Shown: positions 23,581 through 32,604 of the stretch, in pieces
Position numbering within the stretch: the stretch's first letter is position 1
Layout: each line of letters begins with the position of its first letter
Assembly: GCF_001189365.1 (NCBI RefSeq)
Contig: NZ_LFJJ01000012.1
Coordinates: forward strand, 1-54,857
Length of the DNA stretch: 54,857 nt
Direction of reading: 5' to 3'
From: Candidatus Burkholderia verschuerenii
GTDB lineage: Bacteria > Pseudomonadota > Gammaproteobacteria > Burkholderiales > Burkholderiaceae
Translations under genes and position numbers: made by a program
Notes under the pieces: model-generated
Seen by the model: the letters and a program-made list of their open reading frames with translations, nothing else
Told to the model about the DNA's origin: nothing
The model's database searches: none

Positions 23581-26500
23581 TTAGTGCAGGGTCTTGCTGG
23601 TTTCGACTTGCTGCATCGGCGTCGGATCGACCGGCGGCAAAGCCTTGCGCTCACGCGGCACGCGGATCGGCGCCGGTTCGCGCGCGGCCGCGGCGCTTGC
23701 TTCCGCCAGCTTGCTCGCGTCGGTGTTGACCCAGACGAGGCCAGCGTTTTCCAGCATCGGCTGCAGCGTTTCCGGCGTCATCGACGGTGCGACGCGCGCG
23801 GTACGCGGTGCTTCCACCGGTTGCGGCACCGGCTCGAACGCCTTCACCGGCTCCGATTCGATCGCCACCGGCGCGGGTTCAGGCGCTTTCGGCGTCGTTT
23901 CCGCGATCGGAGCGATCGGAGCGATCGGCTCGAGCGGCTCGAGCGGCTCGAGCGGCTCGAGCGGTGCGACGGCCGTGGCTTCAGGCGTCGGTGCGACTGC
24001 CGCCGTCTTCACCGGTTCGACTGCCTCGGCGATGGTTTCCACCGGCTTCGGCGCTTCTTCGATGGCTGCGGGCGTCGGCGTAACGTCGGCAGGCGCGGCA
24101 GGTTCGAACGGATCGGCGGCCTTGGTTTCCGCGACCTTCGGCGTCGGGCCGAACGGGTTGTCGATCGACGGCGCGGCGCTAGGTTTGGCGAAGAACTCGG
24201 GCGCCTGTTCGGGCGTCTGGAGCTTCGCTTCGACCGGCTCGGCTTGCGGCTGGGCCACAGGCGCGGGCGCGGCTTCCGGGGTTGCCGGAGCGTCGATCGG
24301 CTGCACGGCGACCGGCGTCGTTTCCACCGGTTTCACTTCGACATGCTCGACTTGCTCGACAGGCGCTTGCGGCGCTTGCGGAGTGACAGCCGGACGCGGC
24401 TCGCGACGCGCGGCGGCTTCCTGCGCGGCCTCGGCATCGAACACGCCGGCTTGCGCCAACAGGCTTTCGGCCGAACCTTCGGCTTCCGCGACGTCTGCCG
24501 CGTGATTCACCGTCATGCCATCTTCTTCGCGCTCGCGACGGCCGCCACGACGGCCACGGCGACGACGACGGCGTTCTTCACCGTCACGCGCTTCCGCGGA
24601 CGTCGGATCCACGCCGGCTTGCATCGTGTCGACATCGAGCTGCGCGGCTTCGACGATTTCCGACGGCACCGTTTCGCCTTGCGTCAATGCTTCGACGGCT
24701 GCATCCGGTTGCGGCTTGCGGCGCTCGCCGCGTTCCACACGCTCGGCGCGATCGGGACGCTCACGGCGTTCCTGACGCTCGCCGCCTTCCTGACGCGGAG
24801 CGCGTTCGCGCGGCTCGCGGTTTTCACGCAGCTCGCGTGCCTCGCGCGGTTCACGTGCCTCGCGTGCTTCACGCGGCTCGCGAGTCTCACGCGGTTCGCG
24901 TGCTTCACGCGGCTCGCGGCCTTCGCGACCGCCACGCGCTTCGCGATCCTCGCGTCGCTGACCTTGACGGCCCGCGCCATTGCCACCCGTGCCACCCGTG
25001 CCGCCAGCGGCTGCGCCTGCTGCCGCGCCATCGCGACTTGCATTGCCGCCACGGCGATTGCGGTTGCGATCGCCGCCGCCCGTGCGCTCGGTGCGCTCGC
25101 GTTGCGGCTTCTGAACCGGTTGCGCCTCGACCGACGCGGGTGCCGGCGGCTGGACGGCCGGCTGCATGCCCAACAGATTCTTGATCCACGCAAAGAAACC
25201 GCCGCTCGCCGGAACCGGCGTCGGAGCGGGCGCGGGCGCGGCTTCGACCGGAGCCGGCTTGACCGGCGCGCTCGGCGCGGGCTTTTCGGGCGTGATGCCC
25301 TTGACCGCCGCTTCCTGCTTCGGCTTCACTTCTTCGGCGCGCTTGCTGTAGCCGGTTTCCGATTCGAGTTCGGTCGCGGCTTCGACGGCCATCTTCCACG
25401 ACGCGCGCGGATCGTCCAGACGTGCGTCATCGTGACGCAGGCGCTCCAGCTTGTAGTGCGGCGTCTCCAGATGCTTGTTCGGGATTAGGACGACGTTGAC
25501 CTTGAAGCGCGACTCGATCTTGTTGATTTCCGAGCGCTTTTCGTTCAGCAGGAAGGCGGTGACTTCGACCGGCACCTGGCAATGGATCGCCGCGGTGTTT
25601 TCCTTCATCGCTTCTTCCTGAATGATCCGCAGCACTTGCAGTGCGGACGATTCGGTATCGCGGATATGACCCGTGCCGTTACAACGCGGGCAGGTCACAT
25701 GGCTGCCTTCCGACAGCGCCGGACGCAGGCGCTGACGCGACAATTCCATCAGGCCGAAGCGCGAAATCTTGCCCATTTGTACGCGGGCGCGATCGTGCTT
25801 GAGCGCATCTTTTAGGCGTTGCTCGACTTCGCGCTGGCTCTTGGCCGACTCCATGTCGATGAAGTCGATCACGATCAGACCGCCCAGATCGCGCAGACGA
25901 AGCTGACGCGCGACTTCGTCGGCGGCTTCGAGGTTGGTGCGCGTGGCGGTTTCCTCGATGTCCGCGCCCTTGGTCGCGCGAGCCGAGTTCACGTCGATGG
26001 CGACGAGCGCCTCGGTGTGATCGATCACGATCGCGCCGCCCGAAGGCAGCGGCACCGTGCGCGAGTACGCCGTTTCGATCTGATGCTCGATCTGGAAGCG
26101 CGAGAACAGCGGCACGTCGTCGTGATAGCGCTTCACCTTCTGCAGGTTGTCGGGCATCACGATATCCATGAAGGCGCGCGCCTGATCATGGATTTCGGTC
26201 GTATCGATGAGAATTTCGCCGATATCCGGCTGGAAATAGTCGCGAATCGCGCGGATGACGAGGCTTGATTCGAGATAAATCAGCATCGGCTGACCGGCGA
26301 CGCCGCTCTGCGACGCGGCTTCGATCGCGCGCCACAGTTGCATCAGGTAGTTCAGGTCCCACTGCAGCTCTTCCGCCGAACGGCCGATACCAGCCGTACG
26401 CGCGATGATGCTCATGCCTTCCGGCAATTCGAGCTGCGCCATCGTTTCGCGCAGTTCCTGCCGCTCGTCGCCTTCGATGCGGCGCGACACGCCGCCGCCG

Positions 26501-26901
26501 CGCGGATTGTTCGGCATCAGCACGAGGTAACGGCCGGCCAGCGAAATGAACGTGGTCAGCGCCGCGCCCTTGTTGCCGCGCTCTTCCTTCTCGACCTGAA
26601 CGATCAGTTCCTGGCCTTCGCGCAGCGCGTCCTGGATGCGCGCGGAACGCATCTCGACGCCGTCGCGGAAATACTGGCGGGCGACTTCCTTGAACGGCAG
26701 AAAACCGTGGCGGTCTTCGCCGTAATTGACGAAACAGGCTTCGAGCGACGGCTCGATGCGGGTAACGACTCCCTTGTAGATATTGCCTTTGCGCTGTTCG
26801 CGCCCGGCGGTTTCGATGTCGATGTCGATGAGCTTCTGCCCATCGACGATGGCGACGCGCAATTCTTCTTGCTGCGTCGCGTTAAACAGCATGCGTTTCA
26901 T
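23581..26901 (-). CDS. rne: Ribonuclease E
   Basis: 1106 residues, the main endonuclease of mRNA decay and rRNA/tRNA processing, membrane-associated and scaffold of the degradosome. The N-terminal half is catalytic: S1 domain '[20 protein letters not shown]' (about residues 38-57), DNase-I-like part with Asp303 region '[13 protein letters not shown]' and '[12 protein letters not shown]', and the Zn-link '[10 protein letters not shown]' (Cys about 404 and 407, as in E. coli). The second half is disordered: an Arg/Glu repeat region (about 648-735), an Arg-rich '[14 protein letters not shown]' RNA-binding block, and a Pro/Ala/Glu tail with tandem PLE and PIA repeats (about 979-1001). The end '[19 protein letters not shown]' is probably a short interaction motif. 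Frame intact and start normal. Confidence 0.97.
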   Translation of the reverse strand: MKRMLFNATQQEELRVAIVDGQKLIDIDIETAGREQRKGNIYKGVVTRIEPSLEACFVNYGEDRHGFLPFKEVARQYFRDGVEMRSARIQDALREGQELIVQVEKEERGNKGAALTTFISLAGRYLVLMPNNPRGGGVSRRIEGDERQELRETMAQLELPEGMSIIARTAGIGRSAEELQWDLNYLMQLWRAIEAASQSGVAGQPMLIYLESSLVIRAIRDYFQPDIGEILIDTTEIHDQARAFMDIVMPDNLQKVKRYHDDVPLFSRFQIEHQIETAYSRTVPLPSGGAIVIDHTEALVAIDVNSARATKGADIEETATRTNLEAADEVARQLRLRDLGGLIVIDFIDMESAKSQREVEQRLKDALKHDRARVQMGKISRFGLMELSRQRLRPALSEGSHVTCPRCNGTGHIRDTESSALQVLRIIQEEAMKENTAAIHCQVPVEVTAFLLNEKRSEINKIESRFKVNVVLIPNKHLETPHYKLERLRHDDARLDDPRASWKMAVEAATELESETGYSKRAEEVKPKQEAAVKGITPEKPAPSAPVKPAPVEAAPAPAPTPVPASGGFFAWIKNLLGMQPAVQPPAPASVEAQPVQKPQRERTERTGGGDRNRNRRGGNASRDGAAAGAAAGGTGGTGGNGAGRQGQRREDREARGGREGREPREAREPRETREPREAREAREPREARELRENREPRERAPRQEGGERQERRERPDRAERVERGERRKPQPDAAVEALTQGETVPSEIVEAAQLDVDTMQAGVDPTSAEARDGEERRRRRRGRRGGRREREEDGMTVNHAADVAEAEGSAESLLAQAGVFDAEAAQEAAARREPRPAVTPQAPQAPVEQVEHVEVKPVETTPVAVQPIDAPATPEAAPAPVAQPQAEPVEAKLQTPEQAPEFFAKPSAAPSIDNPFGPTPKVAETKAADPFEPAAPADVTPTPAAIEEAPKPVETIAEAVEPVKTAAVAPTPEATAVAPLEPLEPLEPLEPIAPIAPIAETTPKAPEPAPVAIESEPVKAFEPVPQPVEAPRTARVAPSMTPETLQPMLENAGLVWVNTDASKLAEASAAAAREPAPIRVPRERKALPPVDPTPMQQVETSKTLH

Positions 26902-27805
26902 GAAACGGCTCCAGAGTGACTCCGCGTTCCCTCGTCATGCGAATCGGCGTCGGTGACGAAAACGTCACGCGCGCGAAGCGGGAAGGTGGGCGTGCCACGC
27001 TTTTTTGTGTGTTGTCACAAAGCACGCTGGAGCGGGACTTCTGGCGGGAGAATTGCCGAAAGCAGGCACACGACGCCCGCGAAAACGACGCAGCGGCGGT
27101 GCCGTGGGGCACATGCGAACGATCGAGGAGACGCCGACGCGGCGTTTTGCGCGGCTGAGGATGAACGGCGGCGCGGCAGTTTCCACGTCTCAAAAATAGA
27201 CGCGCCAAAACCGGGGCGCTCTTGCAATTCCTGACCCTCCCGACGGCGGCGGCAAAGTTCGGGCGTTGCAGGCGGCTTCGCGCAAACTGTCGCGATGCTT
27301 CACCTCCTGCCTTGCCTGTCTTACCTTTGCGGCCCCGCCGCGCTGGCGGGACCTCGGGCTGGTGTGCTCCCGTGGTCCGACCGTGTCTCGCGTCATTGCA
27401 ACGTTGTCGCGCTTCGCAGCAATCAGCGCCGCAGCGATTTCGTTGTCGATTGTTCGCAAATCCGGCGAGTCGTGATTGCCTGATTCTCCCGCTCGATGGC
27501 CGGGTTGAATCAGGCGAACGTCCGGTTCAAACATCCGGACGTGCCACGTCTAGCCGATAAAATTCTTTTTGACCAAAAATCCGTTACCGTCAGCGATCGA
27601 CACGACCGAACGTGCCTGTGGGCTCCGTCCTTGCCGGTGATATCGCCGTGCGTGCAACTCGTCGCTCATTTCCTGGGTGAGCAACCGGCCCTGGGCGCAA
27701 GTAAAATGATGGTTTATCGCTTGCGCCGTTACAGTCTGATAAATCGCGGTCCATGCTTGATCTAAAGCATCGACCTTTTCAGGCTGCTCGCAAATTATAT
27801 TCAGA
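26902..27805. other. 904-bp divergent intergenic region between rne and rluC
   Basis: No convincing gene is present; open frames here are short and unlike proteins. It must hold the promoters of both genes and the rne leader. Two strong hairpins are visible: 27478-27515 (GCCTGATTC and CCCG pairing with CGGG and GAATCAGGC) and 27518-27542 (ACGTCCGG with CCGGACGT). RNase E of enterobacteria controls its own mRNA through hairpins in a long leader, so this region may serve that purpose. A small RNA cannot be excluded. Confidence 0.5.
27478..27542. promoter_or_regulatory. Two adjacent strong hairpins between rne and rluC
   Basis: Hairpin one: GCCTGATTC (27478-27486) with GAATCAGGC (27507-27515), extended by CCCG and CGGG inside. 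Hairpin two: ACGTCCGG (27518-27525) with CCGGACGT (27535-27542). No T-run follows on either strand, so they look like RNA structures or protein sites rather than terminators. Confidence 0.55.
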
Positions 27806-28804
27806 ATGAATGAGTTAGGCAAAACATCCCATAAACAGGTCGCGAGCGAACAGGTGTCGATGATCGAAGTCGACGAAACCGCCGCCGGCCAGCGCATCGA
27901 TAATTTCCTGTTGCGCGTCTGCAAGGGTGTGCCCAAGAGCCACATTTACCGGATTCTCCGCAGCGGCGAAGTCCGCGTGAACAAGGGACGGATCGACTCC
28001 GCCTATCGCCTGGAAATGGGCGATCTGGTGCGCGTGCCGCCCATTCGCGTCGCGCAGCCGGACGATCCGCCGGTTTCATCGAACGCGCCCGCCGCCGAAT
28101 TCCCGATCATGTTCGAAGACGATCATCTGATCGTGATCGACAAGCCGTCGGGCGTGGCGGTGCACGGCGGCAGCGGCGTCGCGTTCGGCGTGATCGAGCA
28201 ATTGCGCAACGCGCGGCCGCACGCGAAGTTTCTGGAGCTGGTGCATCGGCTGGACCGGGAAACGTCCGGCGTGCTGATGCTCGCCAAGAAGCGCGCGGCG
28301 CTCGTCGATCTGCACGAGCAGATTCGCGAAAATCGCATCGACAAGCGTTATTACGCCGTGGGTTACGGCGACTGGCAGAGCGATTGGGGCCGTCGTCGCG
28401 TGGTCAAGGCGCCGCTGCACAAATATGTGGCGGCGGACGGCGAGCGGCGCGTGCGGATTCAGGAAAACGGCCTGCCGTCGCATACGGTGTTCAATCTGAT
28501 CGAGCGCTGGGACAATTACGCGTGGGTCGAGGCGGAACTGAAGACCGGGCGCACGCACCAGATTCGCGTGCACATGGCGAGCATCGGCCTGCCGATCGCG
28601 GGCGACGCCAAGTACGGCGATTTCGCGCTGAACAAGGATCTGGCGCGGCCGAGCGCGAAACCGGGCCTGAAACGCATGTTTTTGCACGCGTATCGGCTGA
28701 AAATCACGCATCCGGCGACGGGCGAGCCGCTGCAGCTCGAAGCGCCGTTGCCGGCGGAATGCCGGCGCTTCCTCGATCAACTCAAGCAATCAAACCAAGA
28801 CTAA
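27806..28804 (+). CDS. rluC: 23S rRNA pseudouridine synthase RluC
   Basis: 332 residues, RluA/RluC subfamily. RluC makes pseudouridine at positions 955, 2504 and 2580 (E. coli numbering). An N-terminal S4 domain (about residues 24-90: 'QRIDNFLLRVCKGVPKSHIYRILRSGEVRVN') precedes the catalytic domain with HRLDRETSGVLMLAKK, catalytic Asp150. Later 'KTGRTHQIRVHMASIGLPIAGDAKYG' is the second family motif. The divergent pairing with rne is the usual order in this group. Start MNELGKTSHK fits; an ATG later in the leader would lose the S4 domain. Confidence 0.96.
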   Translation: MNELGKTSHKQVASEQVSMIEVDETAAGQRIDNFLLRVCKGVPKSHIYRILRSGEVRVNKGRIDSAYRLEMGDLVRVPPIRVAQPDDPPVSSNAPAAEFPIMFEDDHLIVIDKPSGVAVHGGSGVAFGVIEQLRNARPHAKFLELVHRLDRETSGVLMLAKKRAALVDLHEQIRENRIDKRYYAVGYGDWQSDWGRRRVVKAPLHKYVAADGERRVRIQENGLPSHTVFNLIERWDNYAWVEAELKTGRTHQIRVHMASIGLPIAGDAKYGDFALNKDLARPSAKPGLKRMFLHAYRLKITHPATGEPLQLEAPLPAECRRFLDQLKQSNQD

Positions 28805-28819
28805 CGAGAGACACCCTAA

Positions 28820-29479
28820 ATGGCGCGGCAGCAATTCGATCTGATCGTTTTCGACTGGGATAGCACTTTGATGGATTCGACCGCGCACATCACGCGCAGC
28901 ATCCAGGCGGCGTGCCGCGATCTGGGGCTGCCGGTGCCGGCCGATGAATCGGCAAGCTACGTGATCGGCCTGGGCCTCAAGGACGCGCTGCAAATTTGCG
29001 CGCCGACGCTCGCGCCGGCGGATTATCCGCGCCTGGCGGAGCGCTATCGCTTCCATTTCCTGACGATGGGCCAGAAAACCGAACTCTTCGACGGCGTGCG
29101 CGAACTGCTTCAGGAATTGCGTGAGCAGGGCTATTTTCTGGCGGTCGCGACGGGAAAAAGCCGCGTCGGGCTGAATCGCGCGCTCGACGAAGTGCGGCTC
29201 ACCAGCGCCTTCGACAGCACGCGCTGCGCCGACGAAACCTTCTCCAAGCCGCATCCCGCCATGCTTCACGAACTCACGCGCGAACTCGGTCAGGACCTCA
29301 CGCGCACGGTGATGATCGGCGACACCACGCACGACCTGCAAATGGCGATCAACGTGGGCGCGGCGGGCATCGGCGTCGGGTACGGCGCGCATCCGGCGGA
29401 TTCGCTGGCGGCGCTGGAGCCGAAGTTCTGCGCGGACAGCATCGCGTCGCTGGCGGGCTGGCTGCGGGAGCACGCATGA
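28820..29479 (+). CDS. HAD-superfamily phosphatase (phosphoglycolate phosphatase-like)
   Basis: 219 residues with the HAD motifs: motif I 'LIVFDWDSTLMDS' (nucleophile and acid Asp pair), motif II 'LAVATGKSRVGL' (Thr), motif III Lys in 'FSKPHPAMLHEL' and motif IV 'VMIGDTTHDLQMAIN'. A helical cap follows motif I, as in phosphoglycolate phosphatase and related enzymes. Unlike classic Gph, the region after motif I reads DWDSTLMDST. It starts 15 bp after rluC and overlaps the Rieske gene start (ATGA), so it is part of the rluC-HAD-Rieske-sppA cluster. Substrate is unknown. Confidence 0.9.
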   Translation: MARQQFDLIVFDWDSTLMDSTAHITRSIQAACRDLGLPVPADESASYVIGLGLKDALQICAPTLAPADYPRLAERYRFHFLTMGQKTELFDGVRELLQELREQGYFLAVATGKSRVGLNRALDEVRLTSAFDSTRCADETFSKPHPAMLHELTRELGQDLTRTVMIGDTTHDLQMAINVGAAGIGVGYGAHPADSLAALEPKFCADSIASLAGWLREHA

Positions 29480-29865
29480 GCGAGCAGCAGACGCGCGACG
29501 CGGTGCGGGTGTGCGCATCGGACGAACTGGTCGACGGCGGCGCGGGCGTGCGCGTGAATGCTGCGGAGGCGAGCGGCGATGCGGTAGTCTTCTTCGTGCG
29601 CTACGACGGCAAGCCTTTCGGCTACCTGAACCGCTGCGCGCATGTGCCGATGGAGCTCGACTGGGTCGAAGGCCAGTTCTTCGAAAGCTCGGGGCTCTAT
29701 CTGATGTGCGCGACGCACGGCGCGATCTACGAGCCGGATTCCGGCAAATGCGTCGGCGGGCCGTGCCGGGGCGCGCGGCTGCGGGCCGTCGATGTCGAGG
29801 AGCGCGATACGCCGGAAGGGCGCGCGGTCTTCTGGCTGCCGGACGAAACGCTGCGTTCCGCCTGA
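29476..29865 (+). CDS. Rieske 2Fe-2S domain protein
   Basis: 129 residues, a stand-alone Rieske ferredoxin-like domain. Cluster ligands are in 'NRCAHVPMELDW' (C-x-H) and 'MCATHGAIYEPDSGKCVGGPC' (C-x2-H), with the family's 'Y.p..G.C..GPC' ending. No signal peptide, so cytoplasmic. Coupled to the HAD gene by ATGA and followed by sppA 23 bp later. Such genes occur in this position widely in Burkholderia, but the electron partner is unknown. Confidence 0.92.
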   Translation: MSEQQTRDAVRVCASDELVDGGAGVRVNAAEASGDAVVFFVRYDGKPFGYLNRCAHVPMELDWVEGQFFESSGLYLMCATHGAIYEPDSGKCVGGPCRGARLRAVDVEERDTPEGRAVFWLPDETLRSA

Positions 29866-29888
29866 TTTTTTCAACTTCATAACCACGC

Positions 29889-30914
29889 ATGTCCGACAAC
29901 TTTCCGCCCGAATCACCCGAATCACCCGAATCACCCGAATCACCCGAATCACCCGAGTCACGCCAGGCGCCCGCGCGCCGCGACAACTGGGAGCGCGAGG
30001 CGCTCGAACGCATCGCGATGGCCGCGATTCGCGAGCAGCGCACGGCGCGCCGCTGGCGCATCTTTTTCCGCTTCGTGTTTCTCGGCGTGATCGCTGCGGT
30101 GGCGTGGGGCGTGTTCGCCTTTTCGGGCGATCGCGTCGCCAAGGCCGAAAAGCACACGGCCCTGATCGATCTGCAAGGCGAAATCTCCGCCAACGGCGAC
30201 GCCAGCGCCGACAACATCGACGGCGCGCTGGAAGCCGCGTTCGAAGACGAAGGCACGGCGGGCGTGATTTTGCTCATCAATAGTCCGGGCGGCAGTCCGG
30301 TGCAGGCGGGCATCATCTATCGCGATATTCGCCGTTTGCGCGCGAAATATCCGAAAACGCCGCTGTACGTGGTCGTCGACGATATGTGCGCGTCGGGCGG
30401 CTATTACGTCGCGGCGGCGGCGGACAAGATTTATGTCGATAAGGCGAGCATCGTCGGCTCGATCGGCGTGCTGATGGACGGCTTCGGCTTCACCGGGCTG
30501 ATGGACAAGCTCGGCATCCAGCGCCGCATGCACACGGCGGGCGCGAACAAAGGCGCGTTCGATCCGTTCTCACCCGAAACGCCGACCATGACCGCGCACG
30601 CGCAGGAAATGCTCGACCAGATTCACGCGCAGTTCATCGACGCGGTGAAGCAAGGTCGCGGCAATCGCCTGAAAGACGATCCGGACCTGTTCTCCGGCGA
30701 GTTCTGGACCGGCGAGAAGGGCGTTGAACTCGGTCTCGCCGATGGCTTCGGCGACGCCAATTACGTCGCGCGCGAGATCATCAAGCAGCCGGATATCGTC
30801 GATTACACGCAGAAGGAAAGCATCAGCGAGCGCGTGGTGAAGCGCTTCGGCGCATCCATCGGTGACGCCGCCGTGCGTGCGCTCACGCTCGGCGACAAGG
30901 TGCACATCCGCTAA
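29889..30914 (+). CDS. sppA: Signal peptide peptidase SppA-like S49 protease
   Basis: 341 residues, single-domain type S49 serine protease, inner-membrane bound by one helix (about residues 58-77, 'IFFRFVFLGVIAAVAWGVFA'), active side in the periplasm; it clears remnant signal peptides. The catalytic Ser169 is in 'DMCASGGYYVAAAADKI' and the general-base Lys221 in 'AGANKGAFDPF', spaced 52 residues apart as in B. subtilis SppA. 'LLINSPGGSPVQAG' is the oxyanion region. The N-terminus carries six Pro-Glu-Ser repeats from a 9-bp tandem repeat (29907-29960). Start at 29889 fits. The repeat probably varies in copy number without breaking the frame. Confidence 0.93.
   Translation: MSDNFPPESPESPESPESPESPESRQAPARRDNWEREALERIAMAAIREQRTARRWRIFFRFVFLGVIAAVAWGVFAFSGDRVAKAEKHTALIDLQGEISANGDASADNIDGALEAAFEDEGTAGVILLINSPGGSPVQAGIIYRDIRRLRAKYPKTPLYVVVDDMCASGGYYVAAAADKIYVDKASIVGSIGVLMDGFGFTGLMDKLGIQRRMHTAGANKGAFDPFSPETPTMTAHAQEMLDQIHAQFIDAVKQGRGNRLKDDPDLFSGEFWTGEKGVELGLADGFGDANYVAREIIKQPDIVDYTQKESISERVVKRFGASIGDAAVRALTLGDKVHIR
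29907..29960 (+). repeat. 9-bp tandem repeat, six copies, inside sppA
   Basis: Five perfect copies of CCCGAATCA and one CCCGAGTCA run head to tail from 29907 to 29960. They encode a repeated Pro-Glu-Ser in the cytoplasmic N-terminus. Being a multiple of three, copy changes would not shift the frame. Confidence 0.98.
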
Positions 30915-30926
30915 ACGCGCGAAAGG

Positions 30927-31649
30927 CTACGACGCCAGCAGCAGGAAGATTGCCGGGCGCTGCTTGTGCAGGTCCGGTGCGCTGGCCTTCTTCCAGTCCG
31001 ATGCCGTGCGCGTGACGATGGTTTCCGCCGGCAAGGTCAGATCGACGGCGACGCAAATCAGCGTCGAAGGCGCGCAAGTCGCGATCAGCGTGTCGAGCAT
31101 CGCGCGATTGCGATAGGGCGTTTCGATGAAAATCTGCGTCTGATTGGCTTTGCGCGAAAGCTGCTCGAGTTCGCGCAGACGCTTGCTGCGCTCGCCCGCA
31201 TCGACGGGCAAATAACCGTTGAACGCGAAGCTCTGGCCGTTCATGCCCGATGCCATCAGCGCGAGCAGAATCGAGCTCGGGCCGACGAACGGCACCACTT
31301 TCACGCCTTTCTGATGCGCGCGCCGCACCAGCAGCGCGCCGGGATCGGCGACGGCGGGACAGTCTGCTTCCGACACCAGGCCCGCATCCGCGCCCGCGAG
31401 AATCGGCGCCAGCAGCCGGTCGATTTCGGCGGGCGGCGTGTTCACGTTCAATTCGCGCACGTCGATTTCCTGAATCGACCGCGTCGTGCCGACTTTCTTC
31501 AAAAACGCGCGCGTCGTCTTGGTGTTTTCGCCGATGTAGTAGCCGAGCGCCGCCGCCTGCGCGCGCACCGGTTCGGGCAGGACCTGGGCGAGCGCTTCGG
31601 CGTCGCCGTCGCCCAGCGTGTTGGGGATCAGATAGAGAACGCCGCTCAT
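30927..31649 (-). CDS. SAM-dependent methyltransferase, RsmI family
   Basis: 240 residues of the tetrapyrrole-methylase-like RsmI family, whose founding member methylates 16S rRNA C1402 at the ribose. Visible parts are 'LYLIPNTLGDGD' (family 'LyvvatPIGnl-d' region, altered), 'FIGENTKTTRAFLKK' (here YYIGENTKTTRAFLKKVGTT), 'GADAGLVSEADCPAVADPGALLVRRAHQ' (the 'lvSDAGtPgisDPG' loop, with Ser-Glu-Ala-Asp-Cys) and 'VVPFVGPSSILLALMASG'. The variant loops mean it may be an RsmI paralogue rather than RsmI itself, so no symbol is given. Its start overlaps the maf stop (ATGA). Confidence 0.85.
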   Translation of the reverse strand: MSGVLYLIPNTLGDGDAEALAQVLPEPVRAQAAALGYYIGENTKTTRAFLKKVGTTRSIQEIDVRELNVNTPPAEIDRLLAPILAGADAGLVSEADCPAVADPGALLVRRAHQKGVKVVPFVGPSSILLALMASGMNGQSFAFNGYLPVDAGERSKRLRELEQLSRKANQTQIFIETPYRNRAMLDTLIATCAPSTLICVAVDLTLPAETIVTRTASDWKKASAPDLHKQRPAIFLLLAS

Positions 31650-32248
31650 GCTGCCCCCAGAATGGAAAAGCCCGCTGTGCGCAGCATGCGCGACAGTTCG
31701 ATCAGCGGCAAGCCGATCAGCGCGGTCGGATCGTCGGATTCGATCGCGTCGAGCAACGCGATGCCCAGTCCTTCCGCCTTCGCGCTGCTCGCGCAGTCGT
31801 ACGGCGTTTCGGCGCGCAGATAGGTTTCGATTTCGTCGTCGGAATAGTGGCGAAAACGCACGCGCGTGACGATATCCGCTGACTGGACGCGATCCGTGCG
31901 GCTGTCGAGCAGGCACAGCGCGCTGTGGAATTCGACGGCGCGGCCGCGCATAGCCTGAAGCTGGGCGACGGCCTTCTCGTGCGTGCCGGGCTTGCCGATC
32001 TGCCGGCCATCGAAAGTGGCGACCTGATCGGAGCCGATCACGAGCGCGCCCGTCGCGCGGACCGCACGCGCCTTGGCGATCGACAGCCGCAAGGCGGTCT
32101 GCTCGGGCGATTCGCCCGCGAGCGGCGTTTCATCGATATTCGGCGAAACGACGTCGAACGGTACGCGCAAGCGCCCGAGCAATTCCCGTCGATAGGGCGA
32201 ACTGGACGCGAGAATCAGGCGCGGCGGCGTGGAAAAAGGCTCGGACAT
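31646..32248 (-). CDS. maf: Maf-family nucleoside triphosphate pyrophosphatase
   Basis: 200 residues. Maf-like enzymes hydrolyse non-canonical or canonical NTPs to NMP and PPi and influence septum formation. The signature opening is 'LILASSSPYRRELLGRLRVPF' and the catalytic region 'LVIGSDQVATFDGRQIGKP' (the family's 'vIGaDtvV'), with 'AETPYDCASSAKAEGLGIAL' near the end. The Asp in 'GSDQV' and the 'FHSALCLLDS' block suggest the 7-methyl-GTP/UTP-CTP YceF-like subtype. Start at 32248 (MSEPFS) is chosen because the upstream extension is Phe/Arg-rich and not family-like. It is divergent from yceD-rpmF. Confidence 0.92.
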   Translation of the reverse strand: MSEPFSTPPRLILASSSPYRRELLGRLRVPFDVVSPNIDETPLAGESPEQTALRLSIAKARAVRATGALVIGSDQVATFDGRQIGKPGTHEKAVAQLQAMRGRAVEFHSALCLLDSRTDRVQSADIVTRVRFRHYSDDEIETYLRAETPYDCASSAKAEGLGIALLDAIESDDPTALIGLPLIELSRMLRTAGFSILGAA

Positions 32249-32319
32249 GAGGAAAAATCGGCAAAAATAGCTGAAAAAGCGACGCGGCGCCAAAGGATTG
32301 ATGCGCGCATCATAAGTAT

Positions 32320-32348
32320 TTGACTCGAAAGAGTTAAGCCGCTATAAT
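32320..32348 (+). promoter_or_regulatory. Strong sigma-70 promoter upstream of yceD-rpmF
   Basis: TTGACT (32320-32325) and a perfect TATAAT (32343-32348) with a 17-bp spacer. It is the best promoter in the window. Transcription would start near 32355, giving a 250-nt leader before yceD. Confidence 0.88.
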
Positions 32349-32354
32349 TTTAGG

Positions 32355-32604
32355 ATTTTCATCGGTACATGTATTAAAATTAAATCAAGGCCGATGAATC
32401 GATGAAGCCCGGCAGTATGCAATGGCGCGCAACGTACGAGCAGGCAGAATCAGCAAACCCAGCAAGCACGTTAAGCCGGCGACAGGCAACTCCGGGCAAG
32501 CACGCCTGACCGAAGCGGCGAGTCAGTGCATACTGAGCACTGACCGCGAATCGAATACCGTTCGCGGAAGCAAGAACCCTAGTACGGCCCATGCAGGAGC
32601 GCAC
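32355..32604 (+). promoter_or_regulatory. 250-nt structured leader of yceD-rpmF
   Basis: The leader contains CAGTATGCA (32413-32421), which can pair perfectly with TGCATACTG (32527-32535). The second element also lies within an 8-bp hairpin, GTCAGTGC (32522-32529) with GCACTGAC (32537-32544). The two pairings share bases and exclude each other. One frame is open from an ATG at 32422 into yceD, but it lacks family character. Together this suggests regulation at RNA level. Confidence 0.45.

Noticed and set aside
24700-24960. Regularly repeated units, considered as a CRISPR array
   Set aside because: The repeats encode Arg/Glu triplets inside RNase E, with no spacers of constant length.
23521-25488. 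A 655-codon open frame antisense to rne
   Set aside because: Composed of Arg, Phe and Leu repeats mirroring the low-complexity tail of RNase E; no start site or family match.
27496-27765. An 89-codon frame before rluC
   Set aside because: No ribosome-binding site or family character, and it runs through the hairpin region.
32422-32604. An ATG in frame with yceD that would extend it by 61 residues
   Set aside because: The extension lacks YceD family character and overlaps the structured leader.
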